Source of the DNA: Dentipellis sp. KUC8613 | Taxonomy: Eukaryota > Basidiomycota > Agaricomycetes > Russulales > Hericiaceae | Reading direction: 5' to 3' | DNA length: 64,000 bases | Assembly: GCA_002286715.1 (NCBI GenBank) | Contig: NSJX01000074.1 | Span: forward strand, 15,205 to 79,204 | Notes under the pieces: generated by a model | What the model was told of the DNA's origin: nothing | What the model saw: only the letters and a program-made list of their open reading frames with translations | Database searches by the model: none | Program-made: the position numbers and the translations under genes | Shown here: in pieces, positions 11,643 to 21,763 of the stretch | How positions within the stretch are numbered: the stretch's first letter is position 1 | How the letters are laid out: every line of letters begins with the position of its first letter

Positions 11643-12248
11643 CTAAGAATCGACCTGAGCAATACACGGTATGGGCACGCCCCCCTCGTAATACGTGCTC
11701 CTCACCAGCTCGACCGCCCGCGCAATGACCGTGCGATCGCTCTGGAACGTCGCGCGCGTCATCGCCTCGCCCGCGGGCACAAACTCGGACTCGTAGCTCT
11801 CGACGGCGGTCTGCGTGCCCGTGTGCAGCGCGCCGGTGCGGATGGTGACGAACCACCAGATGAGCTTGACGTTGCGCTCGGCGACGGTGCGCAGGGTCAT
11901 CATGAACGGCTCGACGCACGCGGGGACGGCCTCGATGTGGTCCTTCGACTGCGAGCCCGGCTCGGGCGCGTGCGTCGCCATCGTGACGGGCAGCAGCGCG
12001 CACGGGTAGCCGGTCTCCTCGAACGTCTCGCGCGCGGCGGTGTGCTCGACCGCCTCGCCGCGGTCCTTGCGGCCCTTGGGCAGCAGCCACTCGTTGCGCA
12101 CGGTGTGCCGCAGAAGGCAGACCTTGAGTTGTGTTGCGGGGTCGAAGGTGGGCGAGGGCGGTGGGAGGTGGTCGAAGAGGATGGAGCCGCCGCAGATGAG
12201 GAACTCGTCGGCGAGGAACTGGGTCGTGGGGAACTTGGGCGCGGCCAT
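11643..12248 (-). CDS. Nudix hydrolase domain protein
   Basis: Single exon, 201 residues. The start is placed at MAAPKFPTTQFLADEF because the strand upstream is low-complexity Pro/Thr and the family fold begins here (FLICGGSILFD). A perfect Nudix box spans residues 59-81: G59, E65, then R-E-x-x-E-E-x-G, seen as GRKDRGEAVEH and ARETFEETGY. This box binds the divalent metals that cleave nucleoside diphosphate-X bonds. Further downstream are a VKLIWWFVTIR strand and an ESEFVPAGEA turn typical of the fold. The substrate (NDP-sugars, dinucleotides, diphosphoinositol phosphates or others) cannot be read from the sequence. It is divergently placed to the DUF6533 gene, with 908 bp between the starts. 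Confidence 0.88.
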   Translation of the reverse strand: MAAPKFPTTQFLADEFLICGGSILFDHLPPPSPTFDPATQLKVCLLRHTVRNEWLLPKGRKDRGEAVEHTAARETFEETGYPCALLPVTMATHAPEPGSQSKDHIEAVPACVEPFMMTLRTVAERNVKLIWWFVTIRTGALHTGTQTAVESYESEFVPAGEAMTRATFQSDRTVIARAVELVRSTYYEGGVPIPCIAQVDS

Positions 12249-13156
12249 GCGGGGAGATAAAATCGGGGGCGGATAAGCGGTAGGAGGGTGGGTGTTTGTG
12301 GGGAGTTTTTGGGAGGAGGGGATGGCAGAGAGGATTATGTGCGAGGGGTACGCGTACAGGGGCGAAGTGAAGGTCATGAATCTGCGCAAAGGCTCTCCAC
12401 CCGGCATTTACCGAGACCGCGGCTCCGATGCTAACCGTCGCCTTGCAATTGAGCAGCCTGTTGTCCTCCTCGTTCAAAGACAGTCTCGAGCTGTATCGTA
12501 CAGTGCCAGCGCTCGTGCATGACGCGTCGGCTCTGTTTTGTTTCCTTTGTAGGTCGACCCATGACCTGTCTTCCAAGGCTGTGACAAGGCGAATCTTCTT
12601 TCCTTTTCTTTCATATGAAAAGTACGTTCTCGTCCTCGTGTCATCGCACCCAGCTAGGCGCTCCGAACACCATAGTATCCTCGTCGGATCCGCTTTGTGC
12701 GGCACCAGTGCGGCTTTATCAATCAAGTATCCGACACTCACTCATTGCCAGAGCTGCATCGCTGTCCTCAAACACGAAGATCCCATCAGCTCTTGGATCT
12801 CGTCTCTTTGACAGCGCGTTTCCTCATGTCGACAATGCAGGCGACACTCGCACGCCCATCGCCAGGTGTAAGTAGTCAACAACCACGGCAGACGCCGCAG
12901 GAGGCAGGGAAGCCGCCCGGAGCGCACCCGGCGCCGCTCGAGGACGCTGGTCTGTCGACTTGTAGGCGAGCTTCTGTCGCCGTCCTTCCTGAACCGGCTG
13001 CTTCTCTCTATCGAATCCTGATCTTGCCTCCCACGAAGAACCTGCTGCTTTTCATATCTACACCCATGCACCCACTCGGCGCCCCCCGCCTCGCCCTCTG
13101 CCCTCCGACCGGTACCCGCCCGCCCCTTTCCCCGCAGGCTAGCATTCGCTTGAGGC
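12249..13156. other. Divergent intergenic region
   Basis: Holds the promoters of the Nudix gene (minus) and the DUF6533 gene (plus). Open frames here are shadows without domain content. No TATA box stands out. Confidence 0.5.
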
Positions 13157-14555
13157 ATGGTCGACTTGCCTGAGCGCATCGACATCGCGCAGTCGCAGGC
13201 TGTCAGCTACAGTGAAGGTGCGTTCTGATTCTTGTAGCGTTTGAGGCCGTGCAGAGGCCCATTTATTGGTACACGTATAGTCGCATGCGTCGTTCTGTTG
13301 ACGTACGACACGCTGATAACATTTTCGGATGAGGTTAGTCGCCATCCTCTTCTTTGTGGAGATTTACACGCATGCTTATGGTGTGTTCGCCTAGGTCGAA
13401 TATATTTGGAAGTGCGTGTCCACTTTCTCTGGTTATCTGCGTATCAGTTATGAACAATATATACCGTAGAAGGCAATGGACGCATCCAAAGGTGTTCTAC
13501 ATTCTCGCCCGCTACATTCCCCTACTCGTCCAGCTGTACGTCCTCGCATATCCTGACCCTAAGACGGCCATTCACACGAAAGCGCAGCGCGCTCCTAGCG
13601 CTGAACGTGAACGGCTCCTCCGGCCTCCACTGGGTCCTCGTCGACTGCCGAAAATGGATGATCCTCCAAGCAAGCGTGCTGCAGATCACAATCACCACCG
13701 TCGACGCGATCCTGCTCCTGCGCGTGTACGCGCTCTACAACCGCTCCCGCGCGCTCATGGGCACGCTCATCCCGCTCTTCCTCGCCGAGATCGTCATCCT
13801 CTGCGTCGTCCTCGCGCGCATCACCCCGCGCATCACGTACAACCAAACCTGCTTCGTCACCGGCATCCCGTTTCTCTTTACCGCGTACTGGTGCGCACCT
13901 CCTCTTTGCCTGGCGTTTTTCTATCCGCTTATGATATGTCCCCGCGTGGCACAGGATCACGTCCCTTGTGTTCGAAACACTCCTTTTTTCCCTCACCGTA
14001 CACAAATTCGTCCTCGCCGTGCGCGATGGCTGGGGCCGCCGCCCCGTCATGCGCCGCTTCGTCACAGACGGCACCTGGGCCTTCACACTTATCTTCCGTG
14101 CGTCTCCCCAATCCACCTTATCTACGCGATCTGCATTGCTCACATCCACGTTTTAATATCCACAGTGACAATGCTGGTGAACGCCCTCCTATACGCCCTC
14201 GTACACACGCCGCTAGCGGGAATCTGCTTCACGTGCGTCCGCTCGCTCGCCCTCCATACGCGCACTTTCCCAACTGACTTGAAATACGCTCAGATGGCTC
14301 CTCTCCGTCCTCTCATTCGCCGTACGCCCCCCTCCCATCCTACCCCATCCCCCCTTACTCCTCACTCACTACCATCCGAACCAGGGCTCGCGCCTCCTCC
14401 TCAACCCGCGCCGCTTCCTCGCGCCCCCGCCCGACTTCGACTCCGCCGCCGGCATCGAAGTCGAGCTCGACGTCCTGCCCTCGCCGCTCTCGCCCGCCTC
14501 ACCGCGGTCGCCTGCAAAGGCAGGCTTCGATCGCGAGACACGGCGCTGGTCGTAG
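13157..14555 (+). CDS. DUF6533 seven-helix membrane protein, copy 1
   Basis: Multi-exon integral membrane protein. Exon 1 begins MVDLPERIDIAQSQAVSYSE at 13157. Exon 2 (13281-13333) gives VACVVLLTYDTLITFSDE, and exon 3 is a 17-nt microexon (13395-13411, VEYIWK) completing the DUF6533 signature of a helix followed by an acidic-Val-x-x-Ile-Trp motif. Later helices are visible: VFYILARYIPLLVQL, LQITITTVDAILLLRVYALY, LIPLFLAEIVILCVVLARI, FETLLFSLTVHKFVLAVRDG, GTWAFTLIF and MLVNALLYALVHTPLAG. A Ser/Pro-rich cytosolic tail ends ETRRWS. The family is abundant in Agaricomycetes; its function is unknown, with receptor-like topology. A second member lies at 21764-23345 on the opposite strand and shares the FE-x-x-LF helix and the DGTWAF motif. 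Confidence 0.8.
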
Positions 14556-15388
14556 CCCACTTCACGTTCGCGATCGGGGACATTGACATTGACACTGCAG
14601 TGTATGTAAAAGTACTGTGTGTACTGAGTACTGTATCGAGTAGTGTCCGGCGGTGTAAGGTGTAGAGTGTAGAGTGTAGAGCTAGTGTGTATTTTCAGGG
14701 ACAGTTCTGTGTGGTTGGGTGGGTTGGAGATGGGTCGGCATGGACTGATGCACTGGCATGGGTGGGGTGCAATCTCGGCAATCGACTTCGGAACGGAGGC
14801 GATGAAGTCTCCAGGTCCGGGTCCGGGTCCAGGTCCGTTGACCCTTGCGATCGCTGTAAGTATAATAGGCTCGGGCCATACTGGCATATAATTCGTAGAT
14901 CTGCCCCTGCATTGCAATACTTACCCAGTGCAGTACTAGTTGCGACGAAGATCATGTAGGTCACAGTCGGATCGATGTCATTCGGCCTAGGTTGTGTACG
15001 CATCGGGTCGCCGGCGCACCGTTAAGGTGAGCACTACGACGATTGGTGGGCTCAGGCTTGCGATTGTTTGCGTTTGTGACTGCTGATTTACAAGTGCTAA
15101 TTTTCTCAGATTTTACAGTTCACATTTTGTGTGATCAAAGTTGGGTTGGGTTCGAAGGTGATGTGCGGAAGGAATCGCTCGGCCAGTCGCAACTCTACGC
15201 CCAGTCCTGAGCCCATGTAGCATACTAGGCTAAGCCTGTACAGTGGCCCATCTGGACTCTGATGTTGTCCAACGACCCTGCGCACTCAACTGGTCGGTCA
15301 CCAACAATCACTCCATTATCGTTCTAACGCTCAGGGTCGACTGAACGCATCGCAACTGACCCTGCAGCTGCGCAGCTCGACAGCGGAC
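14556..15388. other. Intergenic stretch with small simple repeats
   Basis: Short tandem copies of GTGTAGA (about 14655-14680) and GGTCCG/A (about 14815-14838) occur. No gene recognised. Confidence 0.5.
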
Positions 15389-15395
15389 TATAAAG
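15389..15395 (+). promoter_or_regulatory. TATA box of the small secreted protein gene
   Basis: TATAAAG lies about 75 bp before a probable leader intron and 224 bp before the ATG at 15619, in a position that makes sense only with that intron. Confidence 0.6.
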
Positions 15396-15467
15396 CCGGG
15401 AGGACCGGGAGCCCGAAGCCCCATCGCCGTGCGGTCCACTTAGTCTTCATCACACCCAACGTCGCAG

Positions 15468-15535
15468 GTGAGCCCCAAGCCCCATTGCTCCAACCCACAC
15501 CGACACCATGCAATTTCACTGACAGTCAATCTCAG
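15468..15535 (+). other. 5' UTR intron (predicted)
   Basis: GTGAGC donor after GTCGCAG, a CACTGACAG branch region and a TCTCAG acceptor define a 68-nt intron in the leader of the small secreted protein gene. Confidence 0.55.
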
Positions 15536-15618
15536 CGCGTCGCTTGCTAAATCCTCGAGCTCAAGCTTCACCTACATACACTCCCTCACCTAACAGTAAT
15601 CACCACACGCCACACACG

Positions 15619-15834
15619 ATGCGCACCTTCGCCGCTGCCCTCATCTTCGTCTTCGCCCTCACCGCGCACGCGCTGCCCCTCGCGCCCCGCGCCGACCCGG
15701 AACCCACGACAACCGTCGACCCAGGCGCGATCTTCGGGGTTCCCGATGACGAGATCGTGACGAGCGCGAGTGTGCATGCTACGGTGTCGAGGTCGACAAT
15801 CACGGCGCTCCCGCAGCCCACGCCTGCGCTCTGA
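15619..15834 (+). CDS. Small secreted protein
   Basis: 71 residues, single coding exon. It begins MRTFAAALIFVFALTAHA, a textbook signal peptide with cleavage expected after AHA. The short mature part (about 53 residues) starts LPLAPRADPEP and is rich in Thr, Pro and Ser, with no cysteine, so it is not a disulfide-type effector or hydrophobin. APRAD could be a processing site. A TATA box and a leader intron sit upstream at plausible distances, which argues that it is a real, expressed gene rather than a chance ORF. No homologue is recognised. It could be a cell-wall-associated or secreted peptide. Confidence 0.6.
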   Translation: MRTFAAALIFVFALTAHALPLAPRADPEPTTTVDPGAIFGVPDDEIVTSASVHATVSRSTITALPQPTPAL

Positions 15835-15961
15835 TTCTGACGGTGCTGGTCTTACCGTTTACTCGCGCGTCCAGGAGAACAGAGGGGATGCGCTAGAACG
15901 TTGTGATCAACGATGGAATTATAATGTACAGTGTACATGACAGGGACAACCTTCCCATTTC

Positions 15962-16889
15962 CTATATCCCAATAACCGCCTTGAACGCCTCAAAACACCG
16001 CAGAAAGCGCTCCCGATTCTCGACTGCCTGCATCCCCTGGCCTCGAAGAAGGCAGCCGTCCACCACCGGCGTGAACATCGCCACCGTCGTCGGCTGCGCG
16101 GGGTACGTGCCCTGGCACACCGCAAGTGCGAGCTCGGCGCTCACGGGCACTTTGACGAAGATAGGCGTCGTGCCCGCCATGATGATTCCCGGCATGACCT
16201 TGGAGTAAGTACAGAGATGATTGTTAGCGTTAACGACGTCGACTCGGAAGACCGACGCAGGGCCCATGTTTTATTTACATGAATGATATTCTCACCTGAT
16301 CAACCAGAGGCGTGCCCGCGCCGCACTCCTCGTACATCTCCCACACCGCCGCAATCGCCCCCGCGACGAGCACAGGCCTCGGATCCGGGTGAAATTCCCT
16401 CTGGAACGTCTTGATCTCTTGCACGACCAGCTGCGTCTCGTGTCTCGTGCCGGCGGCACGGCCCGGGATTTGGCAGAGCACCACGTCCGCCATCGCAGAC
16501 GTGCGGCCACCGCCGACGAGGAACGAGAGCGTCTGCCGCGTGCGGGCGACGCGGCGGCGGGAGGTGTAGCCGATCCGCTTGAAGAGCTCGACGACGAAGT
16601 CGTTCGTCGCAGACTCGCTGTCGTCGCGCGGCGCCGAGGCGAGGTTGAGCAGCGTCAGGAGCGCCGCGTTGGCGTCAGAGGCGGTCGCGATGTCGTGTGG
16701 GGCCTCCGCGTCGGCGTGCATGAACTCGCGACCCTCCGGCGAAGAGGCCAGGGGCGTCTGCGGGAACTCGGATTCGGGAGTGCCGAAGAAGGTTGTGGCG
16801 TCTTGTATTTGGAAGTGGATGTTGTATGACTTTAGATCGTTTTCTGTCCATTCGTTGCCAGGTTTCCGAGGGCGGAAAAGGTGAGCCAT
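15962..16889 (-). CDS. Agaricomycete-type hypothetical protein, possible PD-(D/E)XK fold
   Basis: Two exons (16889-16296 and 16198-15962, intron 97 nt) give exactly 277 codons, 276 residues. It begins MAHLFRPRKPGNEWTENDL, which resembles a hypothetical family I associate with Agaricomycetes. The middle reads ELFKRIGY, then SFLVGGG, MADVVL and QLVVQEIKTF: a hydrophobic strand with D135 followed by a strand ending E158-x-K160. That is the order expected of a PD-(D/E)XK nuclease core, but this is inference from pattern. The C-terminal exon reads VMPGIIMAGTTPIFVKVPV and ends ERFLRCFEAFKAVIGI. It is transcribed head-to-head with a paralogue (17151-18051), with 261 bp between the starts. Confidence 0.75.
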
Positions 16890-17150
16890 ATTCGATGTTG
16901 TCTTTGCTAAGGCGTGTTGAGAGACGAGGGTATAGGTATGGATGCCGTAGTGCCCAAGGTCTCGGACACGAATAGGGGTCACCACTACCAACCTGGTCCA
17001 TCGGATTCATGGATTTGCTTCCGCACATGAAACGGCCTGGCAGGAAAGGGGGTCCCGGTCGTAACTGCCATCAACTGAGACCTCCGTCCGCACATGTGCA
17101 GACGGCATTCCAACGACCCCTCGTGCAGTTCTCTTCTCAATCTCGTCAGC
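16890..17150. promoter_or_regulatory. Shared divergent promoter region
   Basis: 261 bp between the start codons of the two head-to-head paralogues; it must carry both promoters. No clear TATA box or palindrome was identified. Confidence 0.5.
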
Positions 17151-18051
17151 ATGGCCCACCTCCCTCGCCGTGCAAAGTCCGCAAACGACTGGACAGAAAC
17201 AGATCTGGAAGCCTTCAACATCCACCTCCGCCAAGAAGACACAGCAACCTTCTTCGGGACCGCAGAGCTCCCGCAATCGCCCGTTGGGCAGGAGGTCCTG
17301 GACGTCCTGGACGCGCACGACATCAAAGACGCCGACAGCGCTGACCTGGTGAAATACATCGGCGGCGCCATGCGGGGCGAAGAGCCCGCCGTGCTCCCCT
17401 TCGTTTCGACCCTCCTCTGGGGCACCGGCTATCCGAAAGGCGGGCAGCTCGTTTCCCAGCGGAACGACTTCCCGTTCTTCGTGTGCGGTGAGTGGAGACA
17501 CGCGCGCACGGGCGCGGCGCTCTTCGATCCGGACGAGACGACCACGCTCCTCGTCGTGCAGAACGACCACCGCTTCGGCGAGCATGGCCATGAGGAGAGC
17601 GAGTTCGATTCAGACTCGGACGACAGCGGATACGTGAACGACCGCGATCCCGCGCCACAGCTCGTGGCCGCCGTCATCGCTGCGTTCCACTCCCGCAATG
17701 TTTCTCGCGAGCTGAGCGGGCGACGCGCCATCGCGCCGAAGGTGAGTACTTGCCCATCATCAGCCAGCATTGTCTGCGATTTTTTGCCCTCATGGTCGAT
17801 GCCAGATTATGCCCGGCCTCGTCATGGCCGGCACGCTGCCCACATTCTTCAAAATCCCCATCACGGCGCAGCTCCTCGACGCAGTGCACGAAGGCACCTA
17901 CCCCGCGGAGCCTACAGTCGTGTCCATGCACATCCCTGACCTGCCGGATCCAGAGCACTGGCGCGAGGGCATGAAGCCGCTCGAGAATAGGCGGCATATC
18001 CTGCGGTGTCTCGAGGCGTTCAGGGGGTTCGTGCAGGATCATACGGATTAG
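17151..18051 (+). CDS. Paralogue of the 15962-16889 protein; proposed active site altered
   Basis: Two exons (17151-17741 and 17806-18051, intron 64 nt) give 279 codons, 278 residues. It aligns end to end with its divergent neighbour: MAHLPRRAKSANDWTETDL, FNIHLRQEDTATFFGT, then FFVCGEWRHARTG and LLVVQNDHRF, and a second exon IMPGLVMAGTLPTFFKIPI. Where the neighbour has D135 and E158-x-K160, this copy has G121 and N138-x-H140, yet it keeps a Gly-Glu (E114) that the neighbour lacks. A Ser/Asp-rich loop (SEFDSDSDDSGY) is inserted after the core. If the fold prediction is right, this copy is unlikely to be catalytic by itself. The intron position before the MPG exon is conserved in both genes. 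Confidence 0.75.
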
Positions 18052-18421
18052 CGTCGCGTTGCTGGTACTTACGTGTAGGGGACCATGTTCCTTGCGCTGT
18101 TGGATCAATGTACAAGGAATACAACGTCACCTGAAATCTCGTCGGCCGTCTGCCGCGAGCGCTGGGCATGTGCTGCTTGTGTTCCCCGACTGTGACATCC
18201 GCGTAAACGCAAAGCATACCCGTGTTCAGCCGAGGCTGCGAAGCGCACGGCCCGGACATATTTGTGGCCCTCGAGCTCGCGCATGCACCCACTGCCAGTG
18301 GCGCCGGATCCGCTCGAACGCCAGAAGTTAATCATCATCTTCATACACAGTACCTTTAGTACACATCGATTTACATCTTCATCTTTCATTTCTTTCCATC
18401 CCCACTCGGTCGAAAACCCAT
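18052..18421. other. Convergent intergenic region
   Basis: 370 bp between two 3' ends; no gene or repeat recognised. Confidence 0.5.
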
Positions 18422-20326
18422 TTACGCGTGCCCGATGAGCGGGACAGGCTGGTACGGCGCATCGAGGTACTTGACCTCCTCCTCGGTCAGCTCCAGACTC
18501 AGCCCATCTACACAAGTCAATTCAAGTCATATCAGCCCGAGCCAGCAGGTACTAATTAGCAAACTCCACGGAAGAAACGCACCGATGAGCTCCTTGAGCT
18601 TGTCGAGCGACGTGGTGCCGATGATGGGTGCGGTGACGACTGCATCGGCGTCAGCGGCTTATTGAAGAGGGAGAAAGCGGGAGAAAGCGCCGACGAGACG
18701 CACCGTCCTTGCTGAGGACCCACGCGAGCGAGACCTGCGCCATGCTGCGCCCGTGCTTCTTCGCGAGCTCCTCGATCCTGCAAGCAGCGTGCGCGTCATT
18801 CGCCCATTCAAAATCTCATGCACCTCTAGCACAGAGGAATCGCGTACCTTCCGACAGTCTGCTTCGCGGACTCGGGGCGCAGGTACGTGTCGTGCCAGCT
18901 TGCGCGGATGCGGCGTCAGCATCGACTGAGCGACGGGGAACGGGGAACGGGGAACGGGGAACGGGGAACGGGGAGCGGGGGAGCAGGACGCACCGGTCGT
19001 TGTCCGAGCGCAGCGTGCGCACGCTGACGGGGTGCGTCGCGGCGCCGCGGGCGAGGGGCGACCACGGGATGGACGCGACGCCGAAGTGCTAGCCCCAGCA
19101 TCAGCGTCGAGAGCGGCAAGGATGAGGAAGGAAGAGGCAAGCGGACCTTGAGCGTAGGCATCATCTCGCGCTCCTCCTCGCGGTAGAGGACGTTGTAGTG
19201 GTTCTGCATCGAGACGAACGGCGTGAGGTTGTGCGTGATCGCGTAGTCTGGCCGCGCATAGTCAGTCAGTACACATGCGATCTACGCCTCACGGGCTAGA
19301 CTTTGCTTCGTGCGTACTTTGCATAACGTGGACTGCGCGCCCCCCGACATCGGGTCAGCGATACGTGTGTGGGCAGAGGAAAATGGGCTGCGTACATTGC
19401 CAGGCGTTGCACGAGCTCATGCCGATATAGCGCACCCAGCCAGCCTTGACGACGTCGTGCAGCGCCTGCATCGTCTCCTCGATCGGCGTCTCGTCGTCAA
19501 ACCGGTGACCTGCGCGCCCGCGTCAGCACCTGCACCTGCTTACTCCACACGTGCACGGGAGGGGGAGACGCACACTGCAGGAGATCGACATAGTCCAGCT
19601 GCAGCCGCTCCAAGCTATGCTTCACCGAGTCAAAGATGTGCTTCCGGCTCAGGCCCTGCTGGTTCACGTAGCCGTTCGCGAGCGCCTCGGCGGTCGTGTT
19701 GAAGCGCAGCCCCGGCGCGTTCGCGACGGTGCCGCGGACCTACATCATTTACAACACCACCGTGGTGAGTCCACCGTGGGAGATGCGAGACGAAGGAGAG
19801 GAGGGGGAGGGAGGGAAAGGCACCTTGGTCATGACGACGATCTCGTCGCGCGGGAGGTTGTGCTGCTTGATCGCCTTGCCGAGTATCACCTCCGACAGCC
19901 CATTCGAGTACACCTTTGCCCTTTGTGAGATTCCTTATCCCCCCATACTCTACAAGGACTCACGTTTGCCGTATCGAACGTCTGTATCCCCGCATCGTAT
20001 CTGCATCCGCAGGCGTCAGATTCAGTACACACCCTCGACCGCAAGCAGGAACCAGGATAAAAGCAAGACAGAGAACGCACGCAAACTTGATCTGCCTGAT
20101 CCCCTCCTCCTCGCCGAGCACCCACGGCTGCCACTCCGGGCTACCATAGGACATGCACCCGAGGATGAGCCGCGAGACCTTGAGGCCCGAGCTGCCGAGG
20201 CGCACTGTGCGTGTCCGTCCCGTCGATCAGCATCCTGAGGTACGGAGATGGGCGATGGGAGAAGGAGAGAAGGGACGCACCGTAGCCCACTTTCCTCGGC
20301 GTCGTCGTGGTCGTCGTTGCTGCCAT
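18422..20326 (-). CDS. Aldo/keto reductase
   Basis: Intron-rich gene (about eight introns, several opening GTGCGTC) encoding roughly 340 residues. It starts MAATTTTTPRKVGY and continues VRLGSSGLKVSRLILGCMSYG, the AKR N-terminal barrel strand. Then come YDAGIQTFDTANV (catalytic Asp region), SRKHIFDSVKHSLERLQLDY followed by VDLLQ, VRYIGMSS, MQNHYNVLYREEEREMMP, FGVASIPWSPLARG, and a C-terminal nucleotide-binding part with IIGTTSLDKLKELI. It ends PLIGHA at 18422. The layout resembles fungal aryl-alcohol-dehydrogenase-like or versiconal-reductase-like AKRs, NADPH-dependent carbonyl reductases; the substrate is not readable. One intron contains a 7-bp tandem repeat (18933-18974). Confidence 0.85.
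18933..18974. repeat. 7-bp microsatellite, six copies
   Basis: ACGGGGA is repeated six times without error inside an intron of the aldo/keto reductase gene. It is immediately followed by a diverged G-rich stretch leading to the donor side of that intron. The length is expected to vary between strains. Confidence 0.9.
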
Positions 20327-21352
20327 TTATTGAATACCGCTTACCGTGATAAGGCCTACGAAGGCGAATTCGAAGAGCACTGGCGCGGGCGTCCGCCATA
20401 CGTGCATGCTTATATACCCCCACACCATCGCCAGGCCCCATGACGCCTTCGCAGCAACATATAATATAATGCGCATGCGCTCGAGGTGGGTCACGGATAC
20501 ATACGTATATGTTGTTCCAGGAGAGTTCCTGAGTCCGTTGTTGGCCAATCATAGAGCTCGGCCGAGCGGCGAGCTGCTATCGTATCGATAGCACGGATAA
20601 CGACTTGCTCAGTGTGAGTGTATGTGTGACGTAGCTGCACCTAACCTCGATTCGTGGTTCGTTGCACAGCTGCTGTCCTCTGAATCTGTCGTTCCCATGC
20701 CACATGTACTGAGACACCGAGCGTCGATCCCCCTTGACAGCACTTGACACAAATTCAGCGCTCCATGGCGAACCGCGGTATACGCACAACGCACTGCCTC
20801 GTAGTCATATAGAGATTCGTACACACGCGGGTATGGGTATGGGTATGGGTATGAGAACCCCGTCTGGACTCCGGGCGTCCAAGTATAAGCCTCAAGACGT
20901 CGACATCGCGCAGCCAGTCACCGGATCCTACAGATCTGAATGATAAATTAGCCACCACCGCGCATCAAGCATCCAACCAAACGTGCATACCTCCACAGGA
21001 AATCGAACACATACGGGTATAGATATCGGAGTCTAGGTACGCACTGGGCATGAGAATCCCGCCCGTGCGGCCAAGTATCGTTGTCAAGAATCTGTGACTC
21101 CGGCAACAGTGCGCAGCGAGTCACTCCGGACCCTACACATGCGAATCTGACTGATAAATTAGCCACCGCGCATCGAGCCAAATCCAACCCAAGACACACA
21201 CACATACCTTCAAAGGAAACATTGACCGCGTCGCGTAGCTGCTCCATCCCCCACCTAAACAAACCTAAACCTAAACCCAAACCACACATCAGCATCCAAC
21301 CATCAATGTACAGCATCATAGTACTGATCGAATGCGAATGCAAATCACTCAC
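20327..21352. repeat. Intergenic region with a diverged ~150-170 bp direct repeat
   Basis: Two related segments run from about 20852 to 20998 and from about 21051 to 21222. Both contain ATGAGAAYCCCG, CCAAGTAT, CAGTCAC or GAGTCACTCCGGA-type stretches, TGATAAATTAGCCACC and GCGCATC, in the same order. Just before the first are four copies of GGGTAT. The segments may be remnants of a duplicated exon or of a short mobile element; no coding assignment is supported. Confidence 0.55.
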
Positions 21353-21688
21353 CACCCGCACCGGCGCACCAAATCAAAGCGCGTCCCTCGAACGTGCTCC
21401 TGAGTGACAGTCCCAGCCCGCCCAAAACGGGACCCATCAGCACCAGCAACAGTCTCTTCTCTTTCGTCCCGCTGAGATCTGAGACCCCGGTCCGGGCGAC
21501 GCGCAGCTGCAGGCAGTCACCCTGAAACGCGCTGTCAGCGTCCTGTCCAGCTCTGTCCTGTCCGCGCGCACTCCCGCCTGCCGCCCACATATCCTTCTGC
21601 GTGCATCGTCCAGGCGGTGCTGAGGATCCCAGCTTGCTTCTGTGTCGGTGATAGGCGGGTAGGACGGCGCGGCGGCGCGCAGGACCAT
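21353..21688 (-). CDS. Possible small hypothetical gene, partial model
   Basis: From MVLRAAAPSYPPITDTEASW an exon runs to about 21590. An intron with a GTGCGC donor, a CGCTGACAG branch region and a TTTCAG acceptor then joins it to CLQLRVARTGVSDLSGTKEK, followed by a hydrophobic stretch LLLVLMGPVLGGLGLSL. The next donor is GTGAGT at about 21352. Downstream exons could not be joined with confidence. No family recognised; the one hydrophobic segment suggests a membrane protein. Its start lies 75 bp from the stop of the DUF6533 gene on the same strand. Confidence 0.3.
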
Positions 21689-21763
21689 CGCGGTGTGTGT
21701 GTGTGTGTATGCGCAGCGAATGCGAACGGGCTCTCAACCCTCCGACCGCCACTCGCCAGCCGC

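Noticed and set aside
11458..12741. 427-codon minus-strand open frame overlapping the Nudix gene
   Set aside because: It reads the Nudix region in a wrong frame, giving Arg/His-rich sequence with no motif; the Nudix frame has a perfect Nudix box.
20829..20852. GGGTAT array as telomere-like repeat
   Set aside because: Only four copies, not the TTAGGG expected of fungi, and well inside a gene region.
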